Shown piece after piece: positions 8,215 to 17,208 of a stretch of DNA of 64,000 nt. This DNA is from CAWIJJ01 sp963836425 (GTDB taxonomy: Bacteria; Acidobacteriota; Terriglobia; Bryobacterales; Bryobacteraceae): positions 496,001 to 560,000 of the forward strand of contig CAWIJJ010000006.1 of assembly GCA_963836425.1 (NCBI GenBank), read 5' to 3'. Numbering within the stretch: the stretch's first letter is position 1; each line of letters begins with the position of its first letter. Position numbers and translations under genes: made by a program. Below the pieces are notes generated by a model that saw nothing but the letters and a program-made list of their open reading frames with translations, was not told the origin of the DNA and made no database searches.

Positions 8215-9642
8215 ATGCCACGAATTCTTGCGATCTTCCGGAAAGACTTTCGCCACCTTTGGCCCCGCGCCGCTGTGCTCGCAGGGCTGATGCTGCTCGC
8301 CGCTATTCTCGATCCGACCTACAGCGGGGTGCCGGCGGCGTACTACGAAGTGCTGCCTTCCGTAGCGCTGCCCCTGGCCTGCTGGCTGGTAATTATCTCC
8401 GCCATCCACGAAGACAAGCTGCCCGGTGATCGCCAGTACTGGCTGACGCGGCCCTACTCGTGGAAGGAACTGCTGGCGGCCAAGGCCCTGTTCATCGCCG
8501 CCTGCGTCAACCTGCCGCTGCTCGTCTATCACGCCGGAGTGTACGCGGCGGTCGGCATCCCGATTACGGACCACCTGGGAGCCTTGTTGTGGCGGCAGGT
8601 ATTCTTCACCGCGTTCTACGTCCTGCCGGTGGTTGCCCTCGCCGCTGTCACGCGGAGCCTGGGCAAGATGGTGGCGGTGGCGCTGTTGAGCGGAGTGGGA
8701 CTGTGGGTCGCTGGAACGGCATTCATGTTCGTCGCGCGACGAAGCCTGACGCCGTTTCTAAGCACCAATACAACCACCGCCCTGATCCGCGCGGGGCTGC
8801 TCGCCGTGGGCGTCGGCGCGATTCTGGTGCTGCAATATTCCAGGCGAAGAACGGGCATCGCGGGATCGCTTGCAGCGGCTCTCCTGTTGGCCGTTCTGGG
8901 GCAAGCCAGTTTCGGCCTGTCCTTTGGCCGCGAGACGGTGCGTCCGGCCAATTCGCGGCTCTTCCTCGATTCCGATCCGAACCGGCACAGCACGGCTTTG
9001 CCGGCGGGCAATCCGGACCTGAATGTGTTCGATATTCCCATTCGTTTCGAACAGGCGCCCTCTGGCGTCGCCATGGACCAGGGACGTATGCACGTGCGTG
9101 TGGAAATGCCGGAAAACCGGTTCCTCTTACGCGTGGCGAACGGCGAACTGCACGACCTGCGCGGCGGGCGTGGCTGGTTAAGCCTGCTGACGGACAACAA
9201 TCTGCTGTATCAGACCAGGGGACAGCCCGTGACTCTGTCCGGCTCCTTCGAATTCCCGCTGTTCGGCAACCTGCGTTCTCTGCCGTTACCCAAGGGTCAA
9301 GCGGTGACGGTGCCGGGCGTCGGGGCTTGCCGCGACACCCGGGAACCGGAAGGCTGGATTTCGTTTTCCTGCTATTCACCTTCGCCGCGCGCGGCACTTC
9401 TGGTCGGCGCGCAGGCGACCATCAGGGTCAACTGGATCGTACCTCCGGGTTCCACCGTGAGTTCCATTCCCACCGCGAGCGGCTTCCAGCCCCTCGCGAA
9501 ATTTACGAGTCTGCTGTCGTACCGCAGTTGGGAACAGATCGGCAACGTGCACCTGATCGCGGCCGATCCGCTCCCCCGTTTCCGCGTGACCTTTCTGATC
9601 TCCGGCATCCGGCTGCAAGAATTCCTGGTAACCACCCGCTAA
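8215..9642 (+). CDS. ABC-2-like membrane protein, paralogue of preceding gene
   Basis: A 475-residue membrane protein starting at ATG 8215, six bases after the previous stop, with GAGGAG close upstream. It shares the N-terminal ILAIFRKDFRHLWPR with LAIFRKDVRHLWPR of its neighbour, the LTRPY/LLAAKALF motif and the overall layout: a helical first half, then a ~230-residue extracytoplasmic half. The second halves are much less alike, so they have diverged. Fourth gene of the gntR-ABC operon. It may sense or bind an envelope-active compound, but no substrate can be assigned. Confidence 0.8.
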   Translation: MPRILAIFRKDFRHLWPRAAVLAGLMLLAAILDPTYSGVPAAYYEVLPSVALPLACWLVIISAIHEDKLPGDRQYWLTRPYSWKELLAAKALFIAACVNLPLLVYHAGVYAAVGIPITDHLGALLWRQVFFTAFYVLPVVALAAVTRSLGKMVAVALLSGVGLWVAGTAFMFVARRSLTPFLSTNTTTALIRAGLLAVGVGAILVLQYSRRRTGIAGSLAAALLLAVLGQASFGLSFGRETVRPANSRLFLDSDPNRHSTALPAGNPDLNVFDIPIRFEQAPSGVAMDQGRMHVRVEMPENRFLLRVANGELHDLRGGRGWLSLLTDNNLLYQTRGQPVTLSGSFEFPLFGNLRSLPLPKGQAVTVPGVGACRDTREPEGWISFSCYSPSPRAALLVGAQATIRVNWIVPPGSTVSSIPTASGFQPLAKFTSLLSYRSWEQIGNVHLIAADPLPRFRVTFLISGIRLQEFLVTTR

Positions 9643-9651
9643 CCTGGAGCC

Positions 9652-11157
9652 ATGCCCCAAATCGTCATGGTCGGAGCCGACCCGCTCCGCATCGAAGACG
9701 TCCTTCGTGTGGCCCGCCACGGCGCCGAAGCCCGCATCACGGGCGGCGCGCGCAGCCGCATCGCCAACGGACGCGCGCGCCTTCAGGAACTGCTCGCGCG
9801 CGGCGAGCGGATTTACGGCGTGAACACCGGGGTCGGCGGAAATATCGGCCATTCGATCGCGCCCGAGATGATGGAGACCCTGCAACTGAACCTCGTGCGA
9901 TACCTGGGCTGCGCGACCGGCCGGCCGTTGCCCGCCGACGTCGTTCGCGCCGCCATGCTCCTGCGCGTAGCCACCTTTTCCACCGGCGCCTCCGCCGTCC
10001 GCAACGAACTGGTGGACGCGCTCTGCCAGATGCTTTCGCGGGGCGTGACTCCGGTGGTGCCGCGCTACGGATCTGTGGGGGCGAGCGGCGACCTCATGCC
10101 TTCCGCGTATGTGGCGCGCGTGCTCGCGGGAATGGGTGAAGCCGAGTACCAGGGACGCACGGTTCCCGCCATGCAGGCGCTTCAGCACGCCCGTATTTAC
10201 CCCGTCCGTTTTGCGCCCAAGGAAGCGCTCGCTCTCATTAACGGCACTACCTTTATGACGGCCGCCGCCGTCCTGCTTTGGGAGGACGGATTTCGCGTGC
10301 TGCGCGCGCTGCTCGGCGCCATCGCGCTTGCAGTGGAGGCTTTGCAGGCGCCGGACCTTCCCTTTGCCGCGTGGATTCAGGAGCGCAAAGGCCACCCGGG
10401 CCAGCTCGCGGTGGCCGCATTTCTGCGTGGAATGCTCGCAGGCTCGGGATACACAGAGGCTTCCGGCGGGCAAAGCTGTTATTCGCTGCGGTGCGTGCCG
10501 CAGGGCCTCGGCCAGGTTTGGGAGGCGCTGACGGACTCCCGCGCGATGATCGAACGGGAGATCAATTCGGCCAACGACAATCCCCTGATCGATCCGGAAA
10601 CGGGTGAGTTGTATAAGGGCGGCAATTTCTACGGCGGCCACGTGGCGCGGCTGCTGGACACGTGGAAACTCGACTACGCCGCCATGGCCAATTGGGGCAA
10701 CTCGCTTCTTGCGGTGCTGGTGGACGACCGCTTCAATTCCGGCCTGCCCGCCAACCTGACGCCCAATCCCGGCGTCAACTCCGGGCTCAAGGGACTCCAG
10801 CTCAGCGTAACCGCGCTAACCTGCGCGATCCGGCAAATGGCCGCGCCCAGTTCCATCCATTCGCTTCCCACCGAGCAGTACAACCAGGACGTGGTCAGCC
10901 TGGGAATGCACGCGGCGGTAACCGCCATGGACGCGCTCGATTGCCTGCGCAACGAAACGGCCATGCTGCTGATCGCCGGGGCCCAGGCGGTGGACCTGCG
11001 GGGCGGACCAGGGCGGCTCGGCGCGGGCTCCCGCAAGCTCTACGATTCCGTCCGCACCCTGGCGGCGTTCCAAACCGCCGACGCGCCGCTCGACGCAGGA
11101 GATCGCCTCCATCAGCACCGCCATCGCGCAGGGGCTCATGGACCAGCCAGACGGTAG
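9652..11157 (+). CDS. Aromatic amino acid ammonia-lyase family (HAL/PAL/TAL), C-terminal frameshift
   Basis: A cytoplasmic MIO-dependent lyase or aminomutase acting on histidine or an aromatic amino acid. The catalytic tyrosine is in YGVNTGVGG (~55) and the self-forming MIO triad Ala-Ser-Gly is in SVGASGDLMP (144-146). GGNFYGG and EREINSANDNPLID are conserved. The selectivity segment LQLNLVRYLGCATG is not that of classical HutH, and no other hut genes are nearby, so the substrate is open. The last ~20 codons are out of frame: a good C-terminus, QEIASISTAIAQGLM, is read one base off from ~11090 to a stop at 11159-11161. It converges on and overlaps the next gene. Confidence 0.88.
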   Translation: MPQIVMVGADPLRIEDVLRVARHGAEARITGGARSRIANGRARLQELLARGERIYGVNTGVGGNIGHSIAPEMMETLQLNLVRYLGCATGRPLPADVVRAAMLLRVATFSTGASAVRNELVDALCQMLSRGVTPVVPRYGSVGASGDLMPSAYVARVLAGMGEAEYQGRTVPAMQALQHARIYPVRFAPKEALALINGTTFMTAAAVLLWEDGFRVLRALLGAIALAVEALQAPDLPFAAWIQERKGHPGQLAVAAFLRGMLAGSGYTEASGGQSCYSLRCVPQGLGQVWEALTDSRAMIEREINSANDNPLIDPETGELYKGGNFYGGHVARLLDTWKLDYAAMANWGNSLLAVLVDDRFNSGLPANLTPNPGVNSGLKGLQLSVTALTCAIRQMAAPSSIHSLPTEQYNQDVVSLGMHAAVTAMDALDCLRNETAMLLIAGAQAVDLRGGPGRLGAGSRKLYDSVRTLAAFQTADAPLDAGDRLHQHRHRAGAHGPARR

Positions 11158-12566
11158 ATGATGCAGTCGCCGGCCCTTCCCACTTCGGCGTACATCGCCA
11201 GCCAGGCGCGCAGGTCGGGGTAGCGCGCAATGGCTAGCTGCGGATTGTAGAGTCCCAGGCCGTCCACGATAAACGTGGGGCGCGAGCGGGTCAGTTCCGC
11301 ACGGCGGCGCGCGGCCTCCTCGCGCTCCACCGGTTCGGATCGCGTCAGGTGGCGGTCCGCCGGAACCCCGGTGAGCGGCTGCGAATCGAGATACGGGGTG
11401 GCGGCTGCGAGGCCCGAGTACACGAAGATTTCCGGCCGGTAGCCCCAGACGAGCAGCGTATCGCCCCGCTGTGCCAGGCGCTTGACCGCGGCCGCGGCGG
11501 CCCGGCTCGACTGGTCCATGCGGATGTCCCGCCACGTCATGTCCATGGCGGCGGCGAAGAAACTGGGGCCGAAACGGGTCAACGGAATCAGCAGCAGCAG
11601 CGCCACCAGTTCGCGCCGGCGGCGAAACTGGGTGAAGCCGCGCGCCGCCATCAGAATCATCGGCGGGAGCAGCAAAACGTAATAGCGGGGAAAGAACCGC
11701 ATCCCCATGGCGACCCCCACGAGGGCCACGGCGAGCCATCCGGCCCACCGCCAGCGCGGCCGTTCGGACCACAGAAATCGCCCGGCCGCCGCCGCCAGCG
11801 CGGCGTGAAAGCCCAGCCAGTTCACCGTCCGCACCAGGCCGTTCCGCCACGGCGCCTCCACCGGCGTGCTGCTTGCGTACAGCCGTCCCCAGCGCCAGAC
11901 CTCGTCGATATAGGCGCCCAACGATCCCGTGCGGCGAGCAGCCAGGCAGCTGCCGCGGCTCCCGCAGCGGCGAATCCCGCCGCCAGGGCCGGAATCCCGC
12001 CGGGATACCAAAGACCGCAGACGGCCAGCACGAAAACGGCCTTCGGACTGACCGCGAAGGCCAGCCCCGCCAGGACGCCGCTCCAGAACGGCCGTTTCGC
12101 CTGCGCCATCCAGACAGCGCGCCAGGTGTGGCGCGAGCATGAGCATGTCCGAAGCCACGGGAATAACAGCCGAGGGGATGTCGAAGGTCAGAAAAAAGGC
12201 GAGCAGTCCGGCGGACCAGAATCCCTCGCGATGGGACCAGAGGCGGGTCGCCAGCCGGTAGGCCAGCCAGCAGGCGAGCAGCGCGTAGGCCGCGTCGAGC
12301 AGCCGGAGCGGCCACCCGTCGGCGGCGCCGCACAGCAGATGAAAGGCGGCCACCAGGGGCGGCTTGTCGAACCAGATTTCGCGGTACAGGGCCTTGCCGC
12401 GGAGCATCTGCGCCGCCGCCGCCAGCGGCAGCGTATCGCCCTCCCACAAGACGCGGACGTGACACAGCCGTCCCGCCGCCAGCAGCAGCCCGAGCGCCGC
12501 CCAAAAAGCCGTTCTTCGCCTCAGACTGTTGACTATACCGCGCCGGCAGCCCCTTCCCAGCCGCAC
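11136..12566 (-). CDS. GT39-like membrane glycosyltransferase with two compensating frame breaks
   Basis: An integral membrane protein of the dolichyl/polyprenyl-phosphate mannosyltransferase-like (GT-C) class. The first luminal loop has LWEGDTLPLAAAAQ and IWFDKPPLV, the D/E-rich and DKPP motifs of the family, followed by many hydrophobic helices. From ~12125 to ~11930 the annotated frame gives arginine-rich nonsense. The neighbouring frame gives hydrophobic helices instead (VSPKAVFVLAVCGLW, AAGAAAAAWLLAAR). Two small indels that cancel therefore garble ~65 residues; the first may be loss of CG in a CGCGCG run. The 3' end overlaps the lyase gene. Acceptor unknown. Confidence 0.75.
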   Translation of the reverse strand: MRLGRGCRRGIVNSLRRRTAFWAALGLLLAAGRLCHVRVLWEGDTLPLAAAAQMLRGKALYREIWFDKPPLVAAFHLLCGAADGWPLRLLDAAYALLACWLAYRLATRLWSHREGFWSAGLLAFFLTFDIPSAVIPVASDMLMLAPHLARCLDGAGETAVLERRPGGAGLRGQSEGRFRAGRLRSLVSRRDSGPGGGIRRCGSRGSCLAARRTGSLGAYIDEVWRWGRLYASSTPVEAPWRNGLVRTVNWLGFHAALAAAAGRFLWSERPRWRWAGWLAVALVGVAMGMRFFPRYYVLLLPPMILMAARGFTQFRRRRELVALLLLIPLTRFGPSFFAAAMDMTWRDIRMDQSSRAAAAAVKRLAQRGDTLLVWGYRPEIFVYSGLAAATPYLDSQPLTGVPADRHLTRSEPVEREEAARRRAELTRSRPTFIVDGLGLYNPQLAIARYPDLRAWLAMYAEVGRAGDCIIYRLAGP

Positions 12567-12603
12567 TGCGGCTGCGGTATTCTAAGCAAAGAAAAAGCGA
12601 AGT

Positions 12604-13863
12604 ATGGAGGAAATCCACGATCAGCTCGCCGCACTTCGCCAGCGAATCGCACGAATCGACCGGAAATACGCCACGGCCGCCGCTTCTGCGCCTGCCCCCG
12701 AGCGCCGCGACGACCGTCCCTCCCGGTATTTCATCGAAAACCTGATGTCCGGTGAGGTGGTCAAGACCCCGCACGGCGAGCATTTCGAGACCGAGCGCGT
12801 CTGGGAGCGGCACCGCCGCCACGGCTCCGTGGATATCTCCGACCTGGCGGAATTGCCGGACGACCTGCTCCACCCGCTTTCGGAAGGGACGATCGAAAAA
12901 GCGCATCCCACCAGGTGGGCCTTTCTCGACACGGAAACCACGGGACTTGCCGGCGGCACGGGCACCTACGCCTTCCTGGTCGGCGTCGGCTCCATCGATG
13001 CCACGGGGTTTCGCCTGCGCCAGTTCTTCATGCGCGACTACGGCGAGGAGGCATCGCTGCTCTACCGCCTGACCGAGCACCTCGCCGGCTTCGACGTCCT
13101 GATCACCTACAACGGCAAAGCTTACGACCAGCCGCTGCTCGAAACCCGCTTCCGCATGGCCCGCGCGCGCCATCCCTTCGACCGCCTGGAGCATCTGGAC
13201 CTGCTCTTCGGCGCGCGCCGCCTGTGGAAACTGCGCCTCGAAAGCTGCCGCCTGGTGGACCTGGAATTTCAGGTGCTAGGTGTGGAACGCGAGGGCGACC
13301 TCCCCGGCGAGATGATCCCCTACTGCTACTTCGAGTACCTGCGCACCAAGCAGGCGTTCCAACTGGTGCCGATCTTCCACCACAACGCGCTCGACATCCT
13401 GTCGCTGGCCTGCCTGACCGCCATCGTGCCCTTTGCCTTCCGCAAGCCCGAGGACGCCGCCGTACGGCACGGAGCCGACCTGATCGGACTCGCGCGCTGG
13501 CTGCTGAAGGCCGAACGGGCCGAAGAAGGGCTGCTCCTTTTCCGCCGCGCGGTGGAGATGGGGCTACCGGACCACCTCTTGTTCCGCACGCTATGGGACA
13601 TCGCTGCCCTGGAACGCCGCCTCGGCCGCCAGGACGCGGCACTGGCCGCGGTCACGGAACTGGCAGGGACGCGCAACCCGTTTCGCGCCCGCGCGCTCGA
13701 GGAACTGGCCAAACATTACGAGCACCGGGAACGGAACTATTCCATGGCGCTCGAGATGACGCGCAGCGCCCTTGCGATCAGCGAAACACCAGCAGCGCGC
13801 CGCCGCGAGCAGAGGCTCCTTCAGCGAATCGCCCGCCCGAGACCGAGCCGTCTGGCCTATTGA
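12604..13863 (+). CDS. YprB-type ribonuclease H-like exonuclease with TPR-like tail
   Basis: A 419-residue protein whose middle is a DnaQ-like 3'-5' exonuclease fold. Exo I is FLDTETTGL (D109, E111), Exo II is ITYNGKAYDQPLL, and Exo III is HHNALDILSL, giving the DEDDh metal-binding set. A ~100-residue N-terminal region precedes it. The C-terminus from ~300 is helical, with LARWLLKAERAEEGLLLFRRAVE and ALAAVTELA repeats resembling tetratricopeptides, as in YprB relatives. Likely cytoplasmic and acting on nucleic acid ends; the precise substrate is unknown. Divergent from the glycosyltransferase gene. Confidence 0.85.
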   Translation: MEEIHDQLAALRQRIARIDRKYATAAASAPAPERRDDRPSRYFIENLMSGEVVKTPHGEHFETERVWERHRRHGSVDISDLAELPDDLLHPLSEGTIEKAHPTRWAFLDTETTGLAGGTGTYAFLVGVGSIDATGFRLRQFFMRDYGEEASLLYRLTEHLAGFDVLITYNGKAYDQPLLETRFRMARARHPFDRLEHLDLLFGARRLWKLRLESCRLVDLEFQVLGVEREGDLPGEMIPYCYFEYLRTKQAFQLVPIFHHNALDILSLACLTAIVPFAFRKPEDAAVRHGADLIGLARWLLKAERAEEGLLLFRRAVEMGLPDHLLFRTLWDIAALERRLGRQDAALAAVTELAGTRNPFRARALEELAKHYEHRERNYSMALEMTRSALAISETPAARRREQRLLQRIARPRPSRLAY

Positions 13864-13881
13864 CCGGCCGCCCGTCAGAGA

Positions 13882-14803
13882 TCAGATGACCCGGCCGCTC
13901 TTTTTTGAGCCAACCGACACCGGCCCATTCTCCGTAGATATCCGGATCGTATCCGCCGCTCCATTCAACTGCATCAGGTTGCGCTGCGGGTCCTTCCACG
14001 CAGTGCGGCAGGGCGCGGCGCCGCAGCTCATCGGACCGTGCGACGTTTCCACGCGCACGCCGGAGCGGAACGTCTCGGGAATCGACAGGCTTACCGGCCC
14101 ATTCGTGGCGCGGGCTTCGAGCGCCGGCCCGTTCCACACGTCCTCTGACAAACTGAGGGAAATGGGTCCGTTCTGCGCCACCAGGTGAACCTCGCCACCT
14201 TTGCCGCTAAACGAGATCGGCCCGTTGGTGGTGTCGGGCTTCCACCTGCCCGCCGCAGTCCTTCAAAGAAACCGGACCGTTGGACGCGCGCGCTTTCACG
14301 GTACCGGTGATGCCGGTTACCGAGATCGGCCCGTTCTTGGTCTGGAGGTCCACCGTGCCGTCCTTGGGAGCATGCACGATGAAATAGGAGTGCCATTGCG
14401 CGTCGCCGCCCGGTCCGGTGGTGGAGAAGTGCCCGGCGCTGCGGCTTATGCCGATGCCGCGCAGCGTCTGGTCGGCTCCGGCGCGATCCTCGGCCACCGC
14501 GATCTTGCAGACCTCCACGGCGTATTGCGCACGGTCCCAGCCGGTCACCCGGATGATGCCGTGGCCCGCCGAGTCGTCGATTTCGAGCGCCGGCGCCTCG
14601 TTGCGCTGGAACGTGAAGCTCTCTTCACTGCGGGCGATCTGGCCGTTCGAAGAAGTCACCTTCAAGTCGGCACAGCTCTCGCCGCTGCCGTCGATACTGA
14701 TGTTCAGGTTGGTGTTTTTGGCGGCGCTCGACCCTGCCGGCGCGCACAGCCACGCCAGGCAAAGTACCGCGGAACCAGCGATGCAGAGGGAATCGTTCTT
14801 CAT
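13882..14803 (-). pseudogene. DUF4097-type secreted protein, frameshifted
   Basis: Start at ATG 14803 follows GAGGAG and encodes a signal peptide ending SSAAK. The mature part has the repeated strand motif NGPISVTG / NGPVSLKD / NGPISLSL / NGPVSLSI / NGPVSVGS, typical of DUF4097 adhesin-like beta-solenoids. The first frame ends at 14207 with non-family residues. One base off, the sequence continues in style (TTNGPISFSGKGGEVHLV) and runs to 13882. An extra C in a GCCC run at ~14243 explains the break. If that C is a sequencing error, this is an intact ~306-residue secreted protein. Confidence 0.7.
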
Positions 14804-14887
14804 TCGGGCAGCTCCTCGTGTCACTGCTTGGACGGGGAAACCGGCCGAACCGTTAGTTTTTTGTCGGGCGGAACGGCCCGCTTCGGC

Positions 14888-15478
14888 CTAATCCACTGTG
14901 ACCGTGACGGTTTCGCGGTCGCTCGCGCCGGTCTCGCCGGAGGCGGTGACGGTATAGGTGGTGGTCTTCTGCGGCTGGTGCACCGTGCAACCTTCGCTGC
15001 GCCCGGCGGCCTGAAATCCGATGGGGGCGATCTCCACGGAAGCCGCATTGCGCACGCGGTAGCAGATACTTACCGGTTCGCCGCGTTTCACGCGTAGCGC
15101 GCTCACCCGCACCTCTTCGAGCCGCACGCTGCCGGGCCCGACGCTCAGCTCGAGCGTCTTGGTCGCGGTCTCGCCGCCCGCACCCTCCGCGGTCAGCGTA
15201 TAGGTCGTGGTGCCGGCGGGCTCCACTTCGACGCAGCGCGACAACGACGCGCTCAACTCGCGCCGCGGCGGACTCAGCCATACCTTGTCCGCGTTCTCGA
15301 CGCCATAGCAGAGCAGCGTGGCTTCACCTTTTGCCGCCTGGGGAGCCGTGGAATAGAATTGCGTGATTCGCGGCGGGGGAGCGGTCTTCGCCGCCTTTGC
15401 CGGCTCAGGCGTTCCGCGCGAACAGCCCGCAAGCGCGCAGGCCGTAACCGCGGCAGCCCATATCGGGCGCGGCTTCAC
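14888..15478 (-). CDS. Secreted lipoprotein with two Ig-like repeats
   Basis: A 196-residue lipoprotein. GTG 15478 overlaps the stop of the upstream gene (GTGA), so the two are translationally coupled. The N-terminus VKPRPIWAAAVTACALAGC ends in a lipobox with cysteine at ~19. Two ~80-residue beta repeats follow; each has an LCYGVENADKV / ICYRVRNAASVEI segment and ends in TTTYTLTAEG / TTTYTVTASG, as in small Ig-like domains of acidobacterial envelope proteins. Function unknown. Confidence 0.75.
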   Translation of the reverse strand: MKPRPIWAAAVTACALAGCSRGTPEPAKAAKTAPPPRITQFYSTAPQAAKGEATLLCYGVENADKVWLSPPRRELSASLSRCVEVEPAGTTTYTLTAEGAGGETATKTLELSVGPGSVRLEEVRVSALRVKRGEPVSICYRVRNAASVEIAPIGFQAAGRSEGCTVHQPQKTTTYTVTASGETGASDRETVTVTVD

Positions 15479-16266
15479 TGCTTGACGACCGGATCCTGGA
15501 CCTGCGTTCCCAAACCGGCATAGGCTTCCTTCACCTTGATCACTTTGTCGCCATTGAAGGTGACGAACGTGATCCTGCCGGGGGCGTGCCCGTAAACCCA
15601 ATCCTCCAGGTCCATCCCGTCCTTGGTTTCGCGGGATTTGTAGACAGGCCGGCCCATCGCCATGACAACCTGGTCATGGTTCATGCCTTCCAGGGCACGC
15701 TTTTCCTTGATCGCGTTCTGCACTTCGGGAGGCAGCGTTTCCGAGTAGATTTCCGTCACCGTGCGCTTCTCGAAGTCAAGCACCGAAGCGAGGATCTTTT
15801 TCACTTCGGCCGCCTTGATGGGTTCCAGACCCTTGCGGAACATGACCGCGATCGAGGTCCCGCCGGGAGCGTTGGTGTCGCCGCCGCGTGCGATCGGCAC
15901 GCTCTGCCCGTTGTTGACGCCGATCTGCACGCCCTGGTACCACTTCCGCCCGCCTTTATAGCCGCCGTTGATCTGCAGCACGATGCGGTCGTCTTCGATG
16001 TCTATCTTGGTCACCTGGACCAGGTCGCCCATGCGTGCGGCCGGTCCGCTCTCCTTGGCTTCGTCCGACCACGCCTTTTTGTCGTAAGTGCCGTCGGATT
16101 CCACTTCCAGGGCCTTTTTCGAGTGGGGCAGCAGCACCTTCATCTTTCCGTATTCGGCGGTAAGCCCGCGCGTCAGTTCCACGCGATCGTCGAACGTCAG
16201 CTTGTCGGCCGCCGGCAGGAGCCCGGGCAGCATGATCAGGACGGCAAGAGAGGCGAAGGCTCGCAT
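15475..16266 (-). CDS. Secreted protein of unknown function
   Basis: A 263-residue exported protein. ATG 16266 encodes a signal peptide MRAFASLAVLIMLPGLLPAA; a longer open frame upstream is the end of the CPBP protease gene, which overlaps by 31 bases. The mature protein contains VLQINGGYKGGRKWYQGVQIG and near the C-terminus EDWVYGHAPGRITFVTFNGDKVIKVKE. The latter resembles the beta-strand end of SmpA/BamE-like or DUF2845-like outer-membrane-associated domains (preceded by MNHDQVVMAMGRPV). Role not established. Co-transcribed with the lipoprotein downstream. Confidence 0.7.
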   Translation of the reverse strand: MRAFASLAVLIMLPGLLPAADKLTFDDRVELTRGLTAEYGKMKVLLPHSKKALEVESDGTYDKKAWSDEAKESGPAARMGDLVQVTKIDIEDDRIVLQINGGYKGGRKWYQGVQIGVNNGQSVPIARGGDTNAPGGTSIAVMFRKGLEPIKAAEVKKILASVLDFEKRTVTEIYSETLPPEVQNAIKEKRALEGMNHDQVVMAMGRPVYKSRETKDGMDLEDWVYGHAPGRITFVTFNGDKVIKVKEAYAGLGTQVQDPVVKQ

Positions 16267-17111
16267 ACGTCGCTTTCCATCGGCGGGTCCGTCAGGGGCG
16301 ATCTCTGCCGTCGCACCGGGGCTTTGCGAAGATACAGGAACAGCAGCACCAGCGAGAAGGTGGTCAGGATGCTGGCTTCCGGCCCGTACGCTCCGCCGCT
16401 CCACAGCGGTCCGGCGGTCCACGTCACTTCGTAGCCCGTCAACTTCATTCTAAGCCCGCTGAGGTTCACGCCGAACAGCGGGAGCGTAATGTTCCAACCC
16501 AAGTGCAGGCCCACCGGCAGCCAGATGTCCCGGCTGCGGAGAAAAGCGTACCCGAAAACTATCCCGAATCCGGCGGTGTTCGCCAGGCCGAACCAGGAGG
16601 CATTCGGATTGGCGCTGTGCAGCAAACCGAAGACGATGCCCACCGGTACGATGGTGGCCCACGGCCCGGCAGCCTTCAGCAGAACCTGGAATCCGTAGCC
16701 GCGAAACAGCAGTTCTTCGCCCGTTGCGCCGGCGGCCAGCAGGATGATTACGAATATCCCCGTGCCCGCGCTGGCGGGCCCCTCCTCCGCCCGGGTCAGG
16801 TGTGCCGCACCGGCGGCGAGCGCCGGCAGCAGCACCAGGCAGGCCGCTCCCACTCCCCCGCCGATTCCGATGGCCAGGTTCTCGGACGAGGCGCGGCGCC
16901 ACCACAGCCCGACGTCGAGCACGCGGAGGTTGGCGTAGATGCGCATCGCCAGCCAGTTGGCGAAGAATGCCGCCAGCAGGCCCGTCAGGGTAACCCCGGT
17001 CAGGTAACCGCCCAGCCAGAGAAACATAGGACCGAAAATATAAGCCGTAGCGAAATACAAGACAATGTACACGCCGATATGCGTGGCAAGCCGTAGCGGA
17101 TCTTTGCGCAT
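16236..17111 (-). CDS. CPBP family intramembrane glutamic/metallo-endopeptidase
   Basis: A 291-residue multispanning protein of the CAAX protease and bacteriocin-processing (Abi/CPBP) family. Start ATG 17111 (MRKDPLRLATH). Motif 1 is TGEELLFRGYGF (E132, E133, R137), motif 2 is VFGLLHSANP (H165) and motif 3 is LPVGLHLGWN. About eight hydrophobic helices are seen. Known members cleave prenylated proteins or confer bacteriocin self-immunity; the substrate here is unknown. First gene of the minus-strand run that continues into the secreted protein and lipoprotein. Confidence 0.88.
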   Translation of the reverse strand: MRKDPLRLATHIGVYIVLYFATAYIFGPMFLWLGGYLTGVTLTGLLAAFFANWLAMRIYANLRVLDVGLWWRRASSENLAIGIGGGVGAACLVLLPALAAGAAHLTRAEEGPASAGTGIFVIILLAAGATGEELLFRGYGFQVLLKAAGPWATIVPVGIVFGLLHSANPNASWFGLANTAGFGIVFGYAFLRSRDIWLPVGLHLGWNITLPLFGVNLSGLRMKLTGYEVTWTAGPLWSGGAYGPEASILTTFSLVLLFLYLRKAPVRRQRSPLTDPPMESDVCEPSPLLPS

Positions 17112-17208
17112 GGGCAAGGCCAGTATCGGTCCTTGCGGGCGGATTGCGCAACCACGCCCGCCGGGGGCGCATCTTAACAATGAGACTGGACACGCGTCAC
17201 CTATACAA

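Noticed and set aside
17174..17207. Promoter TTAACA/TATACA for the metallohydrolase gene
   Set aside because: The spacing is 22 bases and the -10 box would touch the start codon.
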